Source of the DNA: Candidatus Iainarchaeum sp.
Lineage (GTDB): Archaea > Iainarchaeota > Iainarchaeia > Iainarchaeales > DTGL01
Assembly: GCA_017608575.1 (NCBI GenBank)
Contig: JAFCFP010000006.1
Location: 1-30,454, forward strand
Reading direction: 5' to 3'
DNA: 30,454 nt
Shown: one piece after another, positions 16,418 to 24,224 of the stretch
Layout: each line of letters begins with the position of its first letter
Numbering within the stretch: the first letter of the stretch is position 1
Notes under the pieces: generated by a model
Databases searched by the model: none
Told to the model about the DNA's origin: nothing
The model's input: only the letters and a program-made list of their open reading frames with translations
Position numbers and translations under genes: made by a program

Positions 16418-18052
16418 GCCCATGCCACCGCCCATTCCACCAGGCGGCGTTCCGGGAGAACCCTTGCTCTTGCCAGAGCCAGCGATTATGTCGTCAATGC
16501 GCAAAATCATTTCAGCAACTTCTGCTCCAGAGGTAATCGCCTGTGTTTTAACACTCAAGGGCTCTATTACCTTCAATGCCTTCATGTCAGCAATCTTTGC
16601 CTTGTAGACATCAATGCCATAGTTCTTTCCCTGCTTGCTTTTGTGCTTTGCCCTGAGGTCAACAATTGAATCAATTGGATCCATTCCAGCGGTTTCAGCC
16701 AAAGCCTTTGGAATTCCTTCAAGTGTTTCAGCGAATGCTTCTATTGCAAGCTGTTCTCTGCCACCAATTGTTCCAGCGTAGTTTTTCAATTGCACGGCAA
16801 TCTCCATTTCAGAGCTTCCACCGCCTGTTACAATCTTTTTGTCCCTTATTGCAGCACTCACTGTTCCAAGAGCATCAGTTATTGCTCTTTCCGCTTCATC
16901 AATTACGTGCTCTGAACCACCGCGGATAAGCAATGTAACGCTTTTTGGGTTCTTGCAGCCTTCAACGAAAACCATTTGGTCACCTGCAATCTTTTTCTCT
17001 GAAACGCTTTTTGCAAAGCCCAAATCGCTTTTTTCAAGGTCTTTAATCCTTGTAACAACCTTTGCGCCAGTGGCTTTTGCAAGTTTTTCCATGTCAGACT
17101 TTTTAACGCGTCGCACTGCCATTATTCCTTCTTTTGCCAGGAAATGCTGCGCTACATCATCAATTCCTTTCTGGCAGCAGACAAAATTGGCTCCTGCCTT
17201 TTTTATTTTTTCAACCATTTCGCGCAGCATTGCTTCCTCTTTGTCCAAGAAAGCCTGCAATTGCTCTGGGTCAGAAATGGAAATCTCTGCATCTGTTTCG
17301 GTTTCCTTTATTTCAAGCGCTGAATCAATCAATGCAATTCTTGCATTCTCTATCTTTTTAGGCATTGCTGGGTGCACTACTTCCTTGTCAATCACTATTC
17401 CCTTAATGAGTTCACTTTTTCCAAGCGATGCTCCTTCCTTTTTTTCGATTTTAATCATGTCCTTGTCAACAACTATTTCGCCATTGCTTTCCTCTGCAAC
17501 TGACTTAATTGCTGTCACCACAAGGTCGGCAAGACTATCCTCTGCTTCAGCGCTCTTGCCGGTCATTGAAGTCATTGCAATCTGCCTCAATGCCTTGTTG
17601 TCATTGAATGAAACCGGTTCAGCAATGCTTTCAGCAATCTTTTGGGCTTTTGCTGCAGCCATTCTATAGCCTTTTATTACAATGCTTGGATGAATGCCGT
17701 CAATCAAAAGCTTTTCTGCTTTTTCAAGCAATCCACCAGCAATAACAACTGCAGTGGTTGTTCCATCGCCCACCTCGTCATCCTGGGTTTTTGCAACTTC
17801 AACCATCATTTTTCCAGCTGGGTGGTCAATGTCCATTTCACTAAGAATTGTTGCACCGTCATTGCTAATTGTCACATCGCCCAATTCATCCACTATCATT
17901 TTGTCCATTCCCTTTGGGCCAAGGGTTGTTTTAACTGCATCAGCTACAGCTTTAGCGATTAAAATGTTAATGCTTTGCGCGTCTCTCCCACGCGTTCTTT
18001 TAGAGCCTTCTGTTAAAAAAATAACAGGTCTCTGCTGTGCTTGTTCAACCAT
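16403..18052 (-). CDS. ths: Thermosome subunit (group II chaperonin)
   Basis: A 549-residue chaperonin of standard length. The signatures VKTTLGPKGMDKM, SNDGATIL and GDGTTTAVVIAG form the N-terminal part of the equatorial ATP site. The apical domain with its helical-protrusion region lies mid-protein, TGGGSSEMEIA marks the C-terminal equatorial part, and the protein ends in the Gly/Met-rich tail GGMGGGMGGMEM. It forms the double-ring ATP-driven folding machine of the archaeal cytosol. The start is set by GGAGGTG with a 5-nt spacer to the ATG. It is divergent from the COG2112-like kinase gene across a 136-bp promoter region. A hairpin encloses the stop codon. Confidence 0.97.
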   Translation of the reverse strand: MVEQAQQRPVIFLTEGSKRTRGRDAQSINILIAKAVADAVKTTLGPKGMDKMIVDELGDVTISNDGATILSEMDIDHPAGKMMVEVAKTQDDEVGDGTTTAVVIAGGLLEKAEKLLIDGIHPSIVIKGYRMAAAKAQKIAESIAEPVSFNDNKALRQIAMTSMTGKSAEAEDSLADLVVTAIKSVAEESNGEIVVDKDMIKIEKKEGASLGKSELIKGIVIDKEVVHPAMPKKIENARIALIDSALEIKETETDAEISISDPEQLQAFLDKEEAMLREMVEKIKKAGANFVCCQKGIDDVAQHFLAKEGIMAVRRVKKSDMEKLAKATGAKVVTRIKDLEKSDLGFAKSVSEKKIAGDQMVFVEGCKNPKSVTLLIRGGSEHVIDEAERAITDALGTVSAAIRDKKIVTGGGSSEMEIAVQLKNYAGTIGGREQLAIEAFAETLEGIPKALAETAGMDPIDSIVDLRAKHKSKQGKNYGIDVYKAKIADMKALKVIEPLSVKTQAITSGAEVAEMILRIDDIIAGSGKSKGSPGTPPGGMGGGMGGMEM

Positions 18053-18188
18053 TCACACACCTCCTATAAGTGCAATTCTGAAATCCAAAAAATTTTTCAG
18101 AAAACGGTTAAAATTGGTATTAGTATAATTATAATGCATTCAATAAAATTTAAAAAGGTTGTTGGAGTAGGGAAAAAGGAGGCATTAA

Positions 18189-18818
18189 ATGCTCACTGCC
18201 ACGCTTGAAGAAATGCAAAGATTAAACGCGTTTATTAAAAAAAAGAATTTAAAAATAGAAAAACTGCTGGCAAAAGGACATTCCTCTCGCATTTTTCTCG
18301 TAAAAAAAGGCAACAAAAAACTTGTTGCAAAAATTGAAAGCGAGAACTCGCCGCGACATAACATGATAGAAAAAGAGGTAAAAAACCTAAAAAAAGCAAA
18401 CCATCTCGGCATTGGACCCAAACTTTTCGGCTTTGATGCAGTAAACCGCGTTATTTTAATGGAATTCATTAAGGGAAAAACATTCAGGGATTGGCTGTTT
18501 GAAAAAAAACATTCAAAAAAAGAACTCAAAAAATTCATTGAAGAACTGTTAAGGCAAGCAAAGCTATTGGATGAAAACAACCTAGACCACGGCCAGCTCG
18601 CTGGAGCGGGAAAAAACATTTTAGTGCAAAACAACAGACCAGTAATAATTGATTTTGAAAAAGCATCACAGAAAAGAAAAGCACACAATTACACAGTAAT
18701 TGAATCCTTTTTGTTCAAAAACAAGCATTCAGCCATAACAAAGCGAGTTAAAACAATACTTAAAGAAACAACAACACAAAAAAAACCACAGACCAACAAA
18801 AACAAAAAAAAGAATTAA
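18189..18818 (+). CDS. Small protein kinase of the COG2112 type
   Basis: A 209-residue minimal kinase-fold protein. The glycine-rich loop is AKGHSSRI (residues 28-35), the ATP lysine is in VAKIE (K48), and the helix-C glutamate is probably E63. The hinge is ILMEFIKG (about residues 89-96). The catalytic loop reads DHGQLAGAGKNIL (D133, N143), and the DFG equivalent is IIDFEKAS (D155). This pattern, with DFE instead of DFG and a shortened C-lobe, matches the archaeal predicted Ser/Thr kinase group related to Bud32 and RIO. The substrate is unknown. The tail after residue 190 is a Lys/Thr-rich low-complexity stretch. AAAAAGGAGG six bases before the ATG fixes the start. Confidence 0.8.
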   Translation: MLTATLEEMQRLNAFIKKKNLKIEKLLAKGHSSRIFLVKKGNKKLVAKIESENSPRHNMIEKEVKNLKKANHLGIGPKLFGFDAVNRVILMEFIKGKTFRDWLFEKKHSKKELKKFIEELLRQAKLLDENNLDHGQLAGAGKNILVQNNRPVIIDFEKASQKRKAHNYTVIESFLFKNKHSAITKRVKTILKETTTQKKPQTNKNKKKN

Positions 18819-18847
18819 AACAGGAATTCATTCAGCGAATTCCTGTT
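18819..18847 (-). terminator. 11-bp hairpin plus T-tract between convergent genes
   Basis: AACAGGAATTC and GAATTCCTGTT form a perfect 11-bp stem with a 7-nt loop. It begins right after the kinase stop codon and includes the stop of the histone-like gene in its loop. On the minus strand it runs into TTTTAATTCTTTTTTTTTG. Confidence 0.65.
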
Positions 18848-19223
18848 CGTCTTCAACTTCAAATTTCTTTTTAACCTCTCTTTCAAGGAAATCACAATCG
18901 CTTTTTATTTTATCCAAGTATTTCAAAATTCTATCCCTTTCCTCCGCAATTTCCTCCAGTTTGGTGTATTTCTCCACAGCATCCTGAAACATTGAATAAT
19001 CAACATAAGTGTAGGGATAAGAATTCATTTCCTTGGATATTTTTTCAACCATGTGCCCAAGCCATTTGTTCATTTCAACCTTAACCCTGCCTTTTATCTG
19101 CTTTCCGGGATCCAAGTGCTTTCTAATCATATTCGTAACAGTGGCACGCGGAAAAGGAAGCTTTTCCTTTTCTTCCTGTGAAGATTTCTCCTTTTTTGGT
19201 TGCTTTTTCTTTGCCTTAGCCAT
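18828..19223 (-). CDS. Putative histone-fold protein with coiled-coil tail
   Basis: This protein has 131 residues. A Lys-rich N-terminal tail (1-20) precedes LPFPRATVTNMIRKHL (22-37), which fits helix 1 of archaeal histones. A long helix follows from RVKVEMNKWLGHMVEKISKE (46-65), and then YTYVDYSMFQDAVEKY (71-86) resembles loop 2 and helix 3. Residues 88-123 form a charged coiled coil, and the C-terminus is acidic. Archaeal histones are normally about 67 residues, so the extra tail is unusual. The histone-fold call rests on helix spacing and the Pro/Arg-rich start and is not certain. The ATG at 19223 is chosen because GAGGTGGGTTT precedes it; the frame extends upstream to 19289 without support. 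Confidence 0.5.
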   Translation of the reverse strand: MAKAKKKQPKKEKSSQEEKEKLPFPRATVTNMIRKHLDPGKQIKGRVKVEMNKWLGHMVEKISKEMNSYPYTYVDYSMFQDAVEKYTKLEEIAEERDRILKYLDKIKSDCDFLEREVKKKFEVEDEQEFAE

Positions 19224-19341
19224 AAACCCACCTCTAAAAAATTGCTTTATGAACCACAAAAATCTGCAATAAAATTGTAAAAGAATCAAAATTTAAACCC
19301 TTGCATGCCCAAAAAATTAAAGAATTTTTAAAGGGCAGTAA

Positions 19342-19992
19342 ATGGCCAAATGCGTTATTTTTGATTTTGACGGCGTTCTCGTGCTGTCAAACAAAATCCA
19401 CCTCCAATCAGAAAAAGAAATATTCAAAAAAAAAGGACTCCACATTTCATTCGGACAACTCTCCCAATACTTTGGAATGCCTGTTGAACAATTCATTCAA
19501 GCAGTAATAGACCAATACAAACTAAAAGCAAACACCAATGAATTAGTAAAAGAAAAATACAAAACAATGCATGAATTGATTGAACGCAAGGGCATTGAAG
19601 AAGTACCACACGCATTTGAACTGGCAAAAAAATGCAAGAAAAAAGGCCTAAAAATAGCAATTGCCTCTGGCTCAAAAAAAGAATTCATTGAATTCGCATT
19701 AAAAAAAACAAGGAGAAGAATAAAATTCGATGCAATAATCGGCGCCGGAGAAACAAAAAAGGGAAAACCACAACCAGACATTTTTCTAAAAATAGCAAAA
19801 AAACTCAAACTAAAACCAAAAGAATGCATTGTAATAGAAGATGCAACCAACGGCATTATTGCTGCAAAAAAAGCAGGAATGAAATGCATTGCATTAAAAA
19901 ACAAAGAAAGCGGATTACAGGACTTAAGCAAAGCAGACAGAATAATAAAATCACTCTCAGAATTAAGCGCTGAAGAATTAGCCATGCTTTGA
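19342..19992 (+). CDS. HAD-family phosphatase (beta-phosphoglucomutase-like)
   Basis: A 216-residue HAD hydrolase. Motif I is FDFDGVL (nucleophile D8, acid D10). The helical cap follows at about residues 16-85. Motif II is the Ser in IAIASGS, motif III is the Lys in KGKPQPD, and motif IV is VIEDATNG. The spacing matches the beta-phosphoglucomutase/phosphoglycolate-phosphatase branch, which acts on small phosphorylated metabolites in the cytoplasm; the exact substrate is not predictable. AAGGG precedes the ATG with a 7-nt spacer. Its last 15 bases overlap the 3' end of the convergent surface-protein gene. A palindromic TTTAAA near 19293 may serve both this gene and the divergent histone-like gene. 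Confidence 0.88.
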   Translation: MAKCVIFDFDGVLVLSNKIHLQSEKEIFKKKGLHISFGQLSQYFGMPVEQFIQAVIDQYKLKANTNELVKEKYKTMHELIERKGIEEVPHAFELAKKCKKKGLKIAIASGSKKEFIEFALKKTRRRIKFDAIIGAGETKKGKPQPDIFLKIAKKLKLKPKECIVIEDATNGIIAAKKAGMKCIALKNKESGLQDLSKADRIIKSLSELSAEELAML

Positions 19993-22401
19993 TTTTTTAT
20001 TGCTTTTTTTGGCCTTCTTTTTTGATTTCTTTTTGGCTTTCTTTTTTTTCTTGCGCTTCTTTTTCTGTTTCTTTTCAGCTTTCTTCAATTCCTTCTCTTC
20101 CCTCTTTTCAGCTTTCTTCAATTCCTTTTTCTTTTTGGATTTTTCTTTGGCTTCAACTGCCTTTTTTTCAATCAGTGCTTTGGGCTCTTTCTTTTCCTGA
20201 ACAGCTTTCTTTTCAACTGCCCTTCTTTGCTTTTTCTCCTCCAAAAGCCTCTTCATTGCCTCTCTCTCGCGGCGCTTTCTTTCAATTGCTCTTTCAGCTG
20301 CTTCTTTCAATTTCTCCTCAAGTGGTTTCCCCTCAGATTCTTTAAGTGCCTTTTTCAATTCTTCAATTACTTCACTGGCTTTCTTTTTTCTCTCAAGGTG
20401 TTCAACGCGGGCTTTAGCCATTTTAATTCTTTCCCTTGGAGGCAATTTCTTAAAAGTGAACATCTCTGCAGCCCTGTCAGCAACACCTCCAGAAAAACCC
20501 CTTTCCTCAAGCAGGTTCTTTGCTTCTGATTTCTCGGTTTTGGCTGAAACCGACTTCAACAAGCCAAGGGCTTCTTTTAATTCCTTATGGTAGCGCTTAT
20601 GTTCCTTAAACTGCTTTCTTGAATAAAAAATTTGACCACATTGCTCGCAGTGAAACTCTCCAGCATCACTATCCTGTTCAAATTTAATAAAATAATCCTC
20701 TTCCTTTTGCTTGACTGGCTTTTTAAAACTGAAAACGCCTTTCAGAATTGAAGAAAGCCTTTCCCCAATTGAAATCTTTCTAAGCAATCCAATCATTAAA
20801 ATAAAAGAACCAGCCTTCCAAAGGAAAAACAAAACTCCACCAATCACAATCAATAAAACAAAAACACCTAAAACAAAAATTATTCCAGAAAAATCAGTTT
20901 TTTCAATTACCTCAAAAGAATAACCCTCAAACTCGCTGGCATCCCCTGTAAGAAAACGCAAAGTATAAATGCCTTGCTCTGGAAAAGAAAAACTCCCGGG
21001 CAAAGAAATGCTTGTCTCAGAACCATCTGGAAAAACAAGCACGCTTGAAACATTCTCCCGAGGTGGATTAAGTGAAATAAAAACGCTTTCACCAGCAAAA
21101 ACTGTTTCAGCTCTTTCAGAACAATTAGCGTCCCTGCAAAGCATTACATCAAAATCGCGCTTCATTTTTTCCCCAAACACTTTAAATTCAAATTCACCAA
21201 TGCCAGCACTTCCACCCAAATCAATGCACACCACTTTTGCCTTATGGGTTCCGCTTGAAAGGGAAGAAAATTCAAATTCAGCTTTTTCATCCGCTCGGTC
21301 AAACAACCCATCAACCGCTTTCATTACGGAATGCTTTCCCTCAAACCACAAAACACAGTCCTCAATAGGAGCACGAATACTTGACACATTAACAATAAAA
21401 TCAAAAGGCTTTCCCTTTCTTGGAGGGCTTGGATTAAACGCTGGTTCATAAACAAAAACCTTGCTTTCTTCAACCTTAAAACAATTGCTTCCATCAAAAC
21501 ACTCAAACCCAAAAGGACAACCGCATTTATCGCAGTCATTCCTAATAATGCCATCCTCTGCACACCTCTTTGGCTTTGAAGGAGAACACTGTCCAAGGGG
21601 AGTCCCATCAATGCATTTAAACTCACTCAAAGAAGGAAAAGGTGTTGGCGTAAACTGTATTGAAGGAGTTGGACTTGGAAAAGGAGAAAGAGAAGGACTT
21701 GGCAGTGGCGGTGGAGAAATGGAAGCCAAAGGCGTTGGAGTCGGAGTCAAACTAGGGCTGATTGGCGAAAAAGAAGGACTTGGCAATAAACTCGGAGAAG
21801 GAGCAATGCTTGGCGTTGGAGTAGGAGTGCCGGAAACACCAGGCGTTGTAAAAGTCATTTCCTCGCCATAAGAAATACCCTGGCTGTTTTGAGCTGCTGC
21901 CCGGTAAAAATACTTTGTTCCAGGTTCAAGGGAATTAAGCGTTTTAAAAAACTCTCCTGTTTGAAGCATTGGAGAAGGCTGCGTTTTAGAGCCATAATTC
22001 TGTGTTTTTCCATATTCAATCCAGACACTGCATTCCTCGCCGCCAGTGAGTGAAAGATAACCGCGAACTGTTGCAGTGCCCTCTTGAAGCGAAACAACCT
22101 CCATTGAGTGAACCACTGGCTTCACAGGGCTTGGATTAAAACCAGGAGCAACACAAACATCAATTACTTCCGGAAACCCAAAATAGATTCCAGCATTGTC
22201 CCTGCACTCCAAGCCAGGCAGGCATTCATTGTCAGAATCACAGTCTCCCTCGCCTTCCGCGCAAGGACAGTCAATAGAACAATATGGAAGCGTTCCAACC
22301 TCACCTATATGGCAGCCGTTTGCAATCACTACACTGCAATAAACCAATAGAAAAAAAACCATTACAATAAAACGCTGATTGCGCCAACCAATTAACTGCA
22401 T
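19978..22401 (-). CDS. Type I membrane surface protein with cytoplasmic C2H2 zinc finger and Lys-rich tail
   Basis: An 807-residue modular protein. A signal peptide (about residues 1-28) is followed by a Cys-rich module (30-83) and a fibronectin III-like domain (about 96-187). A Pro/Ser/Thr linker (187-258) leads to a second Cys-rich module (263-307) and two Ig-like domains (about 314-498). One main TM helix (about 505-528) and a second hydrophobic patch (532-540) follow. The cytoplasmic part holds a perfect C2H2 zinc finger (C585, C588, H601, H605; spacing 2-12-3). About 200 highly charged residues come next, ending in a run that is almost only Lys, Ala and Ser. The outer part looks adhesive or receptor-like, and the inner part could bind DNA or RNA. 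The ATG lies about 22 nt after a TATA box, so the message is probably leaderless. The function is unknown. Confidence 0.8.
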   Translation of the reverse strand: MQLIGWRNQRFIVMVFFLLVYCSVVIANGCHIGEVGTLPYCSIDCPCAEGEGDCDSDNECLPGLECRDNAGIYFGFPEVIDVCVAPGFNPSPVKPVVHSMEVVSLQEGTATVRGYLSLTGGEECSVWIEYGKTQNYGSKTQPSPMLQTGEFFKTLNSLEPGTKYFYRAAAQNSQGISYGEEMTFTTPGVSGTPTPTPSIAPSPSLLPSPSFSPISPSLTPTPTPLASISPPPLPSPSLSPFPSPTPSIQFTPTPFPSLSEFKCIDGTPLGQCSPSKPKRCAEDGIIRNDCDKCGCPFGFECFDGSNCFKVEESKVFVYEPAFNPSPPRKGKPFDFIVNVSSIRAPIEDCVLWFEGKHSVMKAVDGLFDRADEKAEFEFSSLSSGTHKAKVVCIDLGGSAGIGEFEFKVFGEKMKRDFDVMLCRDANCSERAETVFAGESVFISLNPPRENVSSVLVFPDGSETSISLPGSFSFPEQGIYTLRFLTGDASEFEGYSFEVIEKTDFSGIIFVLGVFVLLIVIGGVLFFLWKAGSFILMIGLLRKISIGERLSSILKGVFSFKKPVKQKEEDYFIKFEQDSDAGEFHCEQCGQIFYSRKQFKEHKRYHKELKEALGLLKSVSAKTEKSEAKNLLEERGFSGGVADRAAEMFTFKKLPPRERIKMAKARVEHLERKKKASEVIEELKKALKESEGKPLEEKLKEAAERAIERKRREREAMKRLLEEKKQRRAVEKKAVQEKKEPKALIEKKAVEAKEKSKKKKELKKAEKREEKELKKAEKKQKKKRKKKKKAKKKSKKKAKKSNKKSKHG

Positions 22402-22423
22402 GTCTTATTATTAGTTCAACCTT

Positions 22424-22432
22424 TTTAAAATA
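22424..22432 (-). promoter_or_regulatory. TATA box for the surface-protein gene
   Basis: TATTTTAAAA on the minus strand ends about 22 nt before the ATG at 22401, with no ribosome binding site between, consistent with a leaderless transcript. Confidence 0.5.
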
Positions 22433-22440
22433 GTTTTCAG

Positions 22441-22499
22441 TCAAGCAGCCAAAAAAATAAAGAAAAGAGGACTTTTAAGTCCTCAAATAAACTGCTTGA
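22441..22499 (-). terminator. Nested hairpins and T-tract at the end of trpB2
   Basis: The inner stem GAGGACTT/AAGTCCTC (22467-22484) has a 2-nt centre, starts within the TGA stop, and is followed on the minus strand by TTTTCTTTATTTTTTT. An outer perfect 8-bp pair, TCAAGCAG and CTGCTTGA (22441-22448, 22492-22499), encloses it. It is likely a terminator. Confidence 0.65.
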
Positions 22500-23805
22500 A
22501 TGCCTGCAAGTCAAGCAATCCATGACCGCTCAAATTGAAAAGAATTGTTTTTTCTTCCCCAGCACGCTTTGCTTTTAATGCTGAATCAATTGCTGCCCTT
22601 ATTGCATGACTTGATTCAGGAGCAGGCGTTATTCCCTCTGTTCTAACAAACAATTTCGCTGCTTCAAACACCTCCTTTTCATTTTTTGTTATTGGTTCCA
22701 CAATGCCATGTTTCACCAAAACACTTAAAGTTGGAGCCAAGCCATGATAACGCAAGCCACCTGCATAAATTGGCGCTGGCTTAAATTCATGACCCAAGGA
22801 ATACATTTTAAGCAATGGAGTGAGTTCTGCGGTGTCACCAAAATCGTATGTGAATTTTCCCTTAGTCATTGTTGGAATGGTTTCAGGTTCCACTGCTATA
22901 AAACGGCAATCGCTTTTTCCTTTCAATCTGTCACCAATGAAAGGATACGCTAAGCCAGCAAAATTACTGCCTCCGCCAACACAGCCAATTATTTCGTTTG
23001 GTTCCTCTCCTAATTGCATTAATTGCTTTTTTGCCTCTAAGCCAATAACTGTTTGATGCAATAAAACAAAATTCAGCACTGAACCCAAGCAATACTTAGT
23101 GTTTTCCTGTTCAACTGCACGTTCAACTGCTTCACTGATTGCAATTCCAAGCGAACCAGTACAATGGCGTTGCTGTTTGAGAATCTTTCTTCCACTCTTG
23201 GTTCTCAAACTTGGAGAACTATAGCATTGTGCTCCAAACAATTCCATTAATGTTCTTCTATACGGTTTTTGCTCGTAAGACAATGCCACCATGTAAATTT
23301 CTGCCTGCATGTCATTGAAAGCTGTAGCCATTGCTACAGCGCTCCCCCATTGCCCTGCCCCGGTTTCTGTTGTTAATTTTTCAATACCCTCTCTTTTTGC
23401 ATAAAACGCTTGCGCTAGAGAAGTATTGGATTTATGGGAACCCACAGGCGATAAATCCTCGCGCTTGAAGTAAATTTTCACATTGGATGGAAGCCTCAAA
23501 TACTTCTCCAAACGCTTTGCCCTGCAAATTGGTCTCGGTCTGCCAATTTGAAGCAATTGCTCTTGCAATTCCTCAGGAATTCTAATCGAACGCTTCTCAC
23601 TCACCTCCTGTTTTATTAATTCCTTTGGAAAAAGCACTTCAAGTGCTTTTGGCTTCAAAGGCTTTTTTGTTCTTGGATCCAAAGGCGGGGCCAATTTCTC
23701 AGGCAACAAAGGCAAAATATTAAAATACTCTTTTGGCAGTTGCTCTGCCTTCAAATCAACCCTGCCAAAGACATTCACCTCTTTTATTTTTTTGGTTTTT
23801 TTCAT
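22483..23805 (-). CDS. trpB2: Tryptophan synthase beta chain, TrpB2 type
   Basis: A 440-residue PLP enzyme that joins indole and serine to make tryptophan. The N-terminal extension with LPKEYFNILPLLPEKLAPPL and the segment RPRPICRAKRLE are features of the TrpB2 subgroup, which works without, or only loosely with, TrpA. The PLP lysine is K125 in VGSHKSN, and the phosphate loop is CVGGGSNFAG. No trpA or other trp gene is in the window, so it may salvage indole or partner a distant TrpA. The GAGGTGA ribosome binding site is 12 nt from this ATG, too far compared with other genes here, and is better placed for an overlapping out-of-frame ATG at 23812. Upstream on the same strand lies tRNA-Trp. Confidence 0.93.
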   Translation of the reverse strand: MKKTKKIKEVNVFGRVDLKAEQLPKEYFNILPLLPEKLAPPLDPRTKKPLKPKALEVLFPKELIKQEVSEKRSIRIPEELQEQLLQIGRPRPICRAKRLEKYLRLPSNVKIYFKREDLSPVGSHKSNTSLAQAFYAKREGIEKLTTETGAGQWGSAVAMATAFNDMQAEIYMVALSYEQKPYRRTLMELFGAQCYSSPSLRTKSGRKILKQQRHCTGSLGIAISEAVERAVEQENTKYCLGSVLNFVLLHQTVIGLEAKKQLMQLGEEPNEIIGCVGGGSNFAGLAYPFIGDRLKGKSDCRFIAVEPETIPTMTKGKFTYDFGDTAELTPLLKMYSLGHEFKPAPIYAGGLRYHGLAPTLSVLVKHGIVEPITKNEKEVFEAAKLFVRTEGITPAPESSHAIRAAIDSALKAKRAGEEKTILFNLSGHGLLDLQAFKQFI

Positions 23806-23812
23806 TTTTCAT
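23756..23812 (-). CDS. Possible 18-codon leader ORF overlapping the trpB2 start
   Basis: An ATG with GAGGTGA at a 5-nt spacer opens an 18-codon frame (MKNEKNQKNKRGECLWQG) that overlaps the first 17 codons of trpB2 in another frame. It has one Trp codon at position 16 and stops at TGA. It could be a regulatory leader peptide. Alternatively, an indel in the A-runs may hide that this ATG is the real trpB2 start. Confidence 0.3.
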   Translation of the reverse strand: MKNEKNQKNKRGECLWQG

Positions 23813-23838
23813 TCAATTCACCTCTTTTCGTTTTTTTA

Positions 23839-23875
23839 CTGCCTTTCTTTCAAGAAATTGAAAAGAAAATGGCAG
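23839..23875 (-). other. Bulged hairpin between tRNA-Trp and trpB2
   Basis: On the minus strand CTGCC and TTTCTTT, separated by a 2-nt AT bulge, pair with AAAGAAA and GGCAG around an 11-nt loop, giving 12 bp. No T-tract follows, so it does not look like a terminator. It may be a processing or regulatory stem. Confidence 0.45.
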
Positions 23876-23877
23876 AA

Positions 23878-23950
23878 TGGGGTCACCGGGATTTGAACCC
23901 AGGTCTCCTGGTCTGGAGCCAGGCGCACTGCCAGGCTATGCTATGACCCC
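23878..23950 (-). tRNA. tRNA-Trp with anticodon CCA
   Basis: A 73-nt cloverleaf: acceptor GGGGTCA/TGACCCC with discriminator A, D-stem GCAT/GTGC, anticodon stem CCTGG/CCAGG around the loop CTCCAGA, 4-nt variable loop, and T-stem CTGGG/CCCGG around TTCAAAT. Anticodon CCA reads UGG. CCA at the 3' end is not encoded. The intron found in many archaeal tRNA-Trp genes is absent. It lies 72 bp upstream of trpB2 on the same strand. Confidence 0.95.
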
Positions 23951-24224
23951 ATAGCAAAACTAAAAAAATCAATAATGCCAAAGCCATAGCCAATAGCTAG
24001 CAGTAAAAGAAAGCCTTCCAACAAAAAATCCGTAAAACAGTCCGACAAAGGCACAACTACCTAAAACAAAATCAGCGACAAAAAAGCCAAACTAAATCGC
24101 CTTTGCCCATAAAAAAAACCTATTCTAATAATTGCATTGCTTGAAGTATTTAAACCTTTCCATTAAGTTTTTTTCAAAAAAAACCCCAAAAAAGCTTTTA
24201 TTTTAAACCAAGCATTGTTTTTTT
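23951..24224. other. Intergenic region with TATA elements, no gene recognised
   Basis: This divergent region of 274 bp separates tRNA-Trp and the kinase-like gene. A palindromic TTTAAA lies at 24150-24155 and could work on either strand. No coding frame over 40 codons with a start is present, and no C/D-box or tRNA-like element was seen. Confidence 0.5.
24199..24207 (+). promoter_or_regulatory. TATA box for the kinase-like gene at 24225
   Basis: TATTTTAAA lies 17 nt before the ATG, which has no ribosome binding site, so the transcript is probably leaderless or nearly so. Confidence 0.4.

Noticed and set aside
16839..17669. 276-codon open frame on the plus strand
   Set aside because: It lies antisense to the thermosome gene, whose protein sequence is conserved throughout. 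The antisense frame is Ser/Ile-rich and matches nothing.
21461..21871. Repetitive segment that looks like tandem repeats or CRISPR
   Set aside because: It is the Pro/Ser/Thr-rich linker of the surface protein. There are no equal-length repeats with unique spacers.
24075..24110. Minus-strand ATG ORF downstream of the TTTAAA at 24150
   Set aside because: It stops after 12 codons. Continuing the other frames needs frameshifts and gives no recognisable protein.
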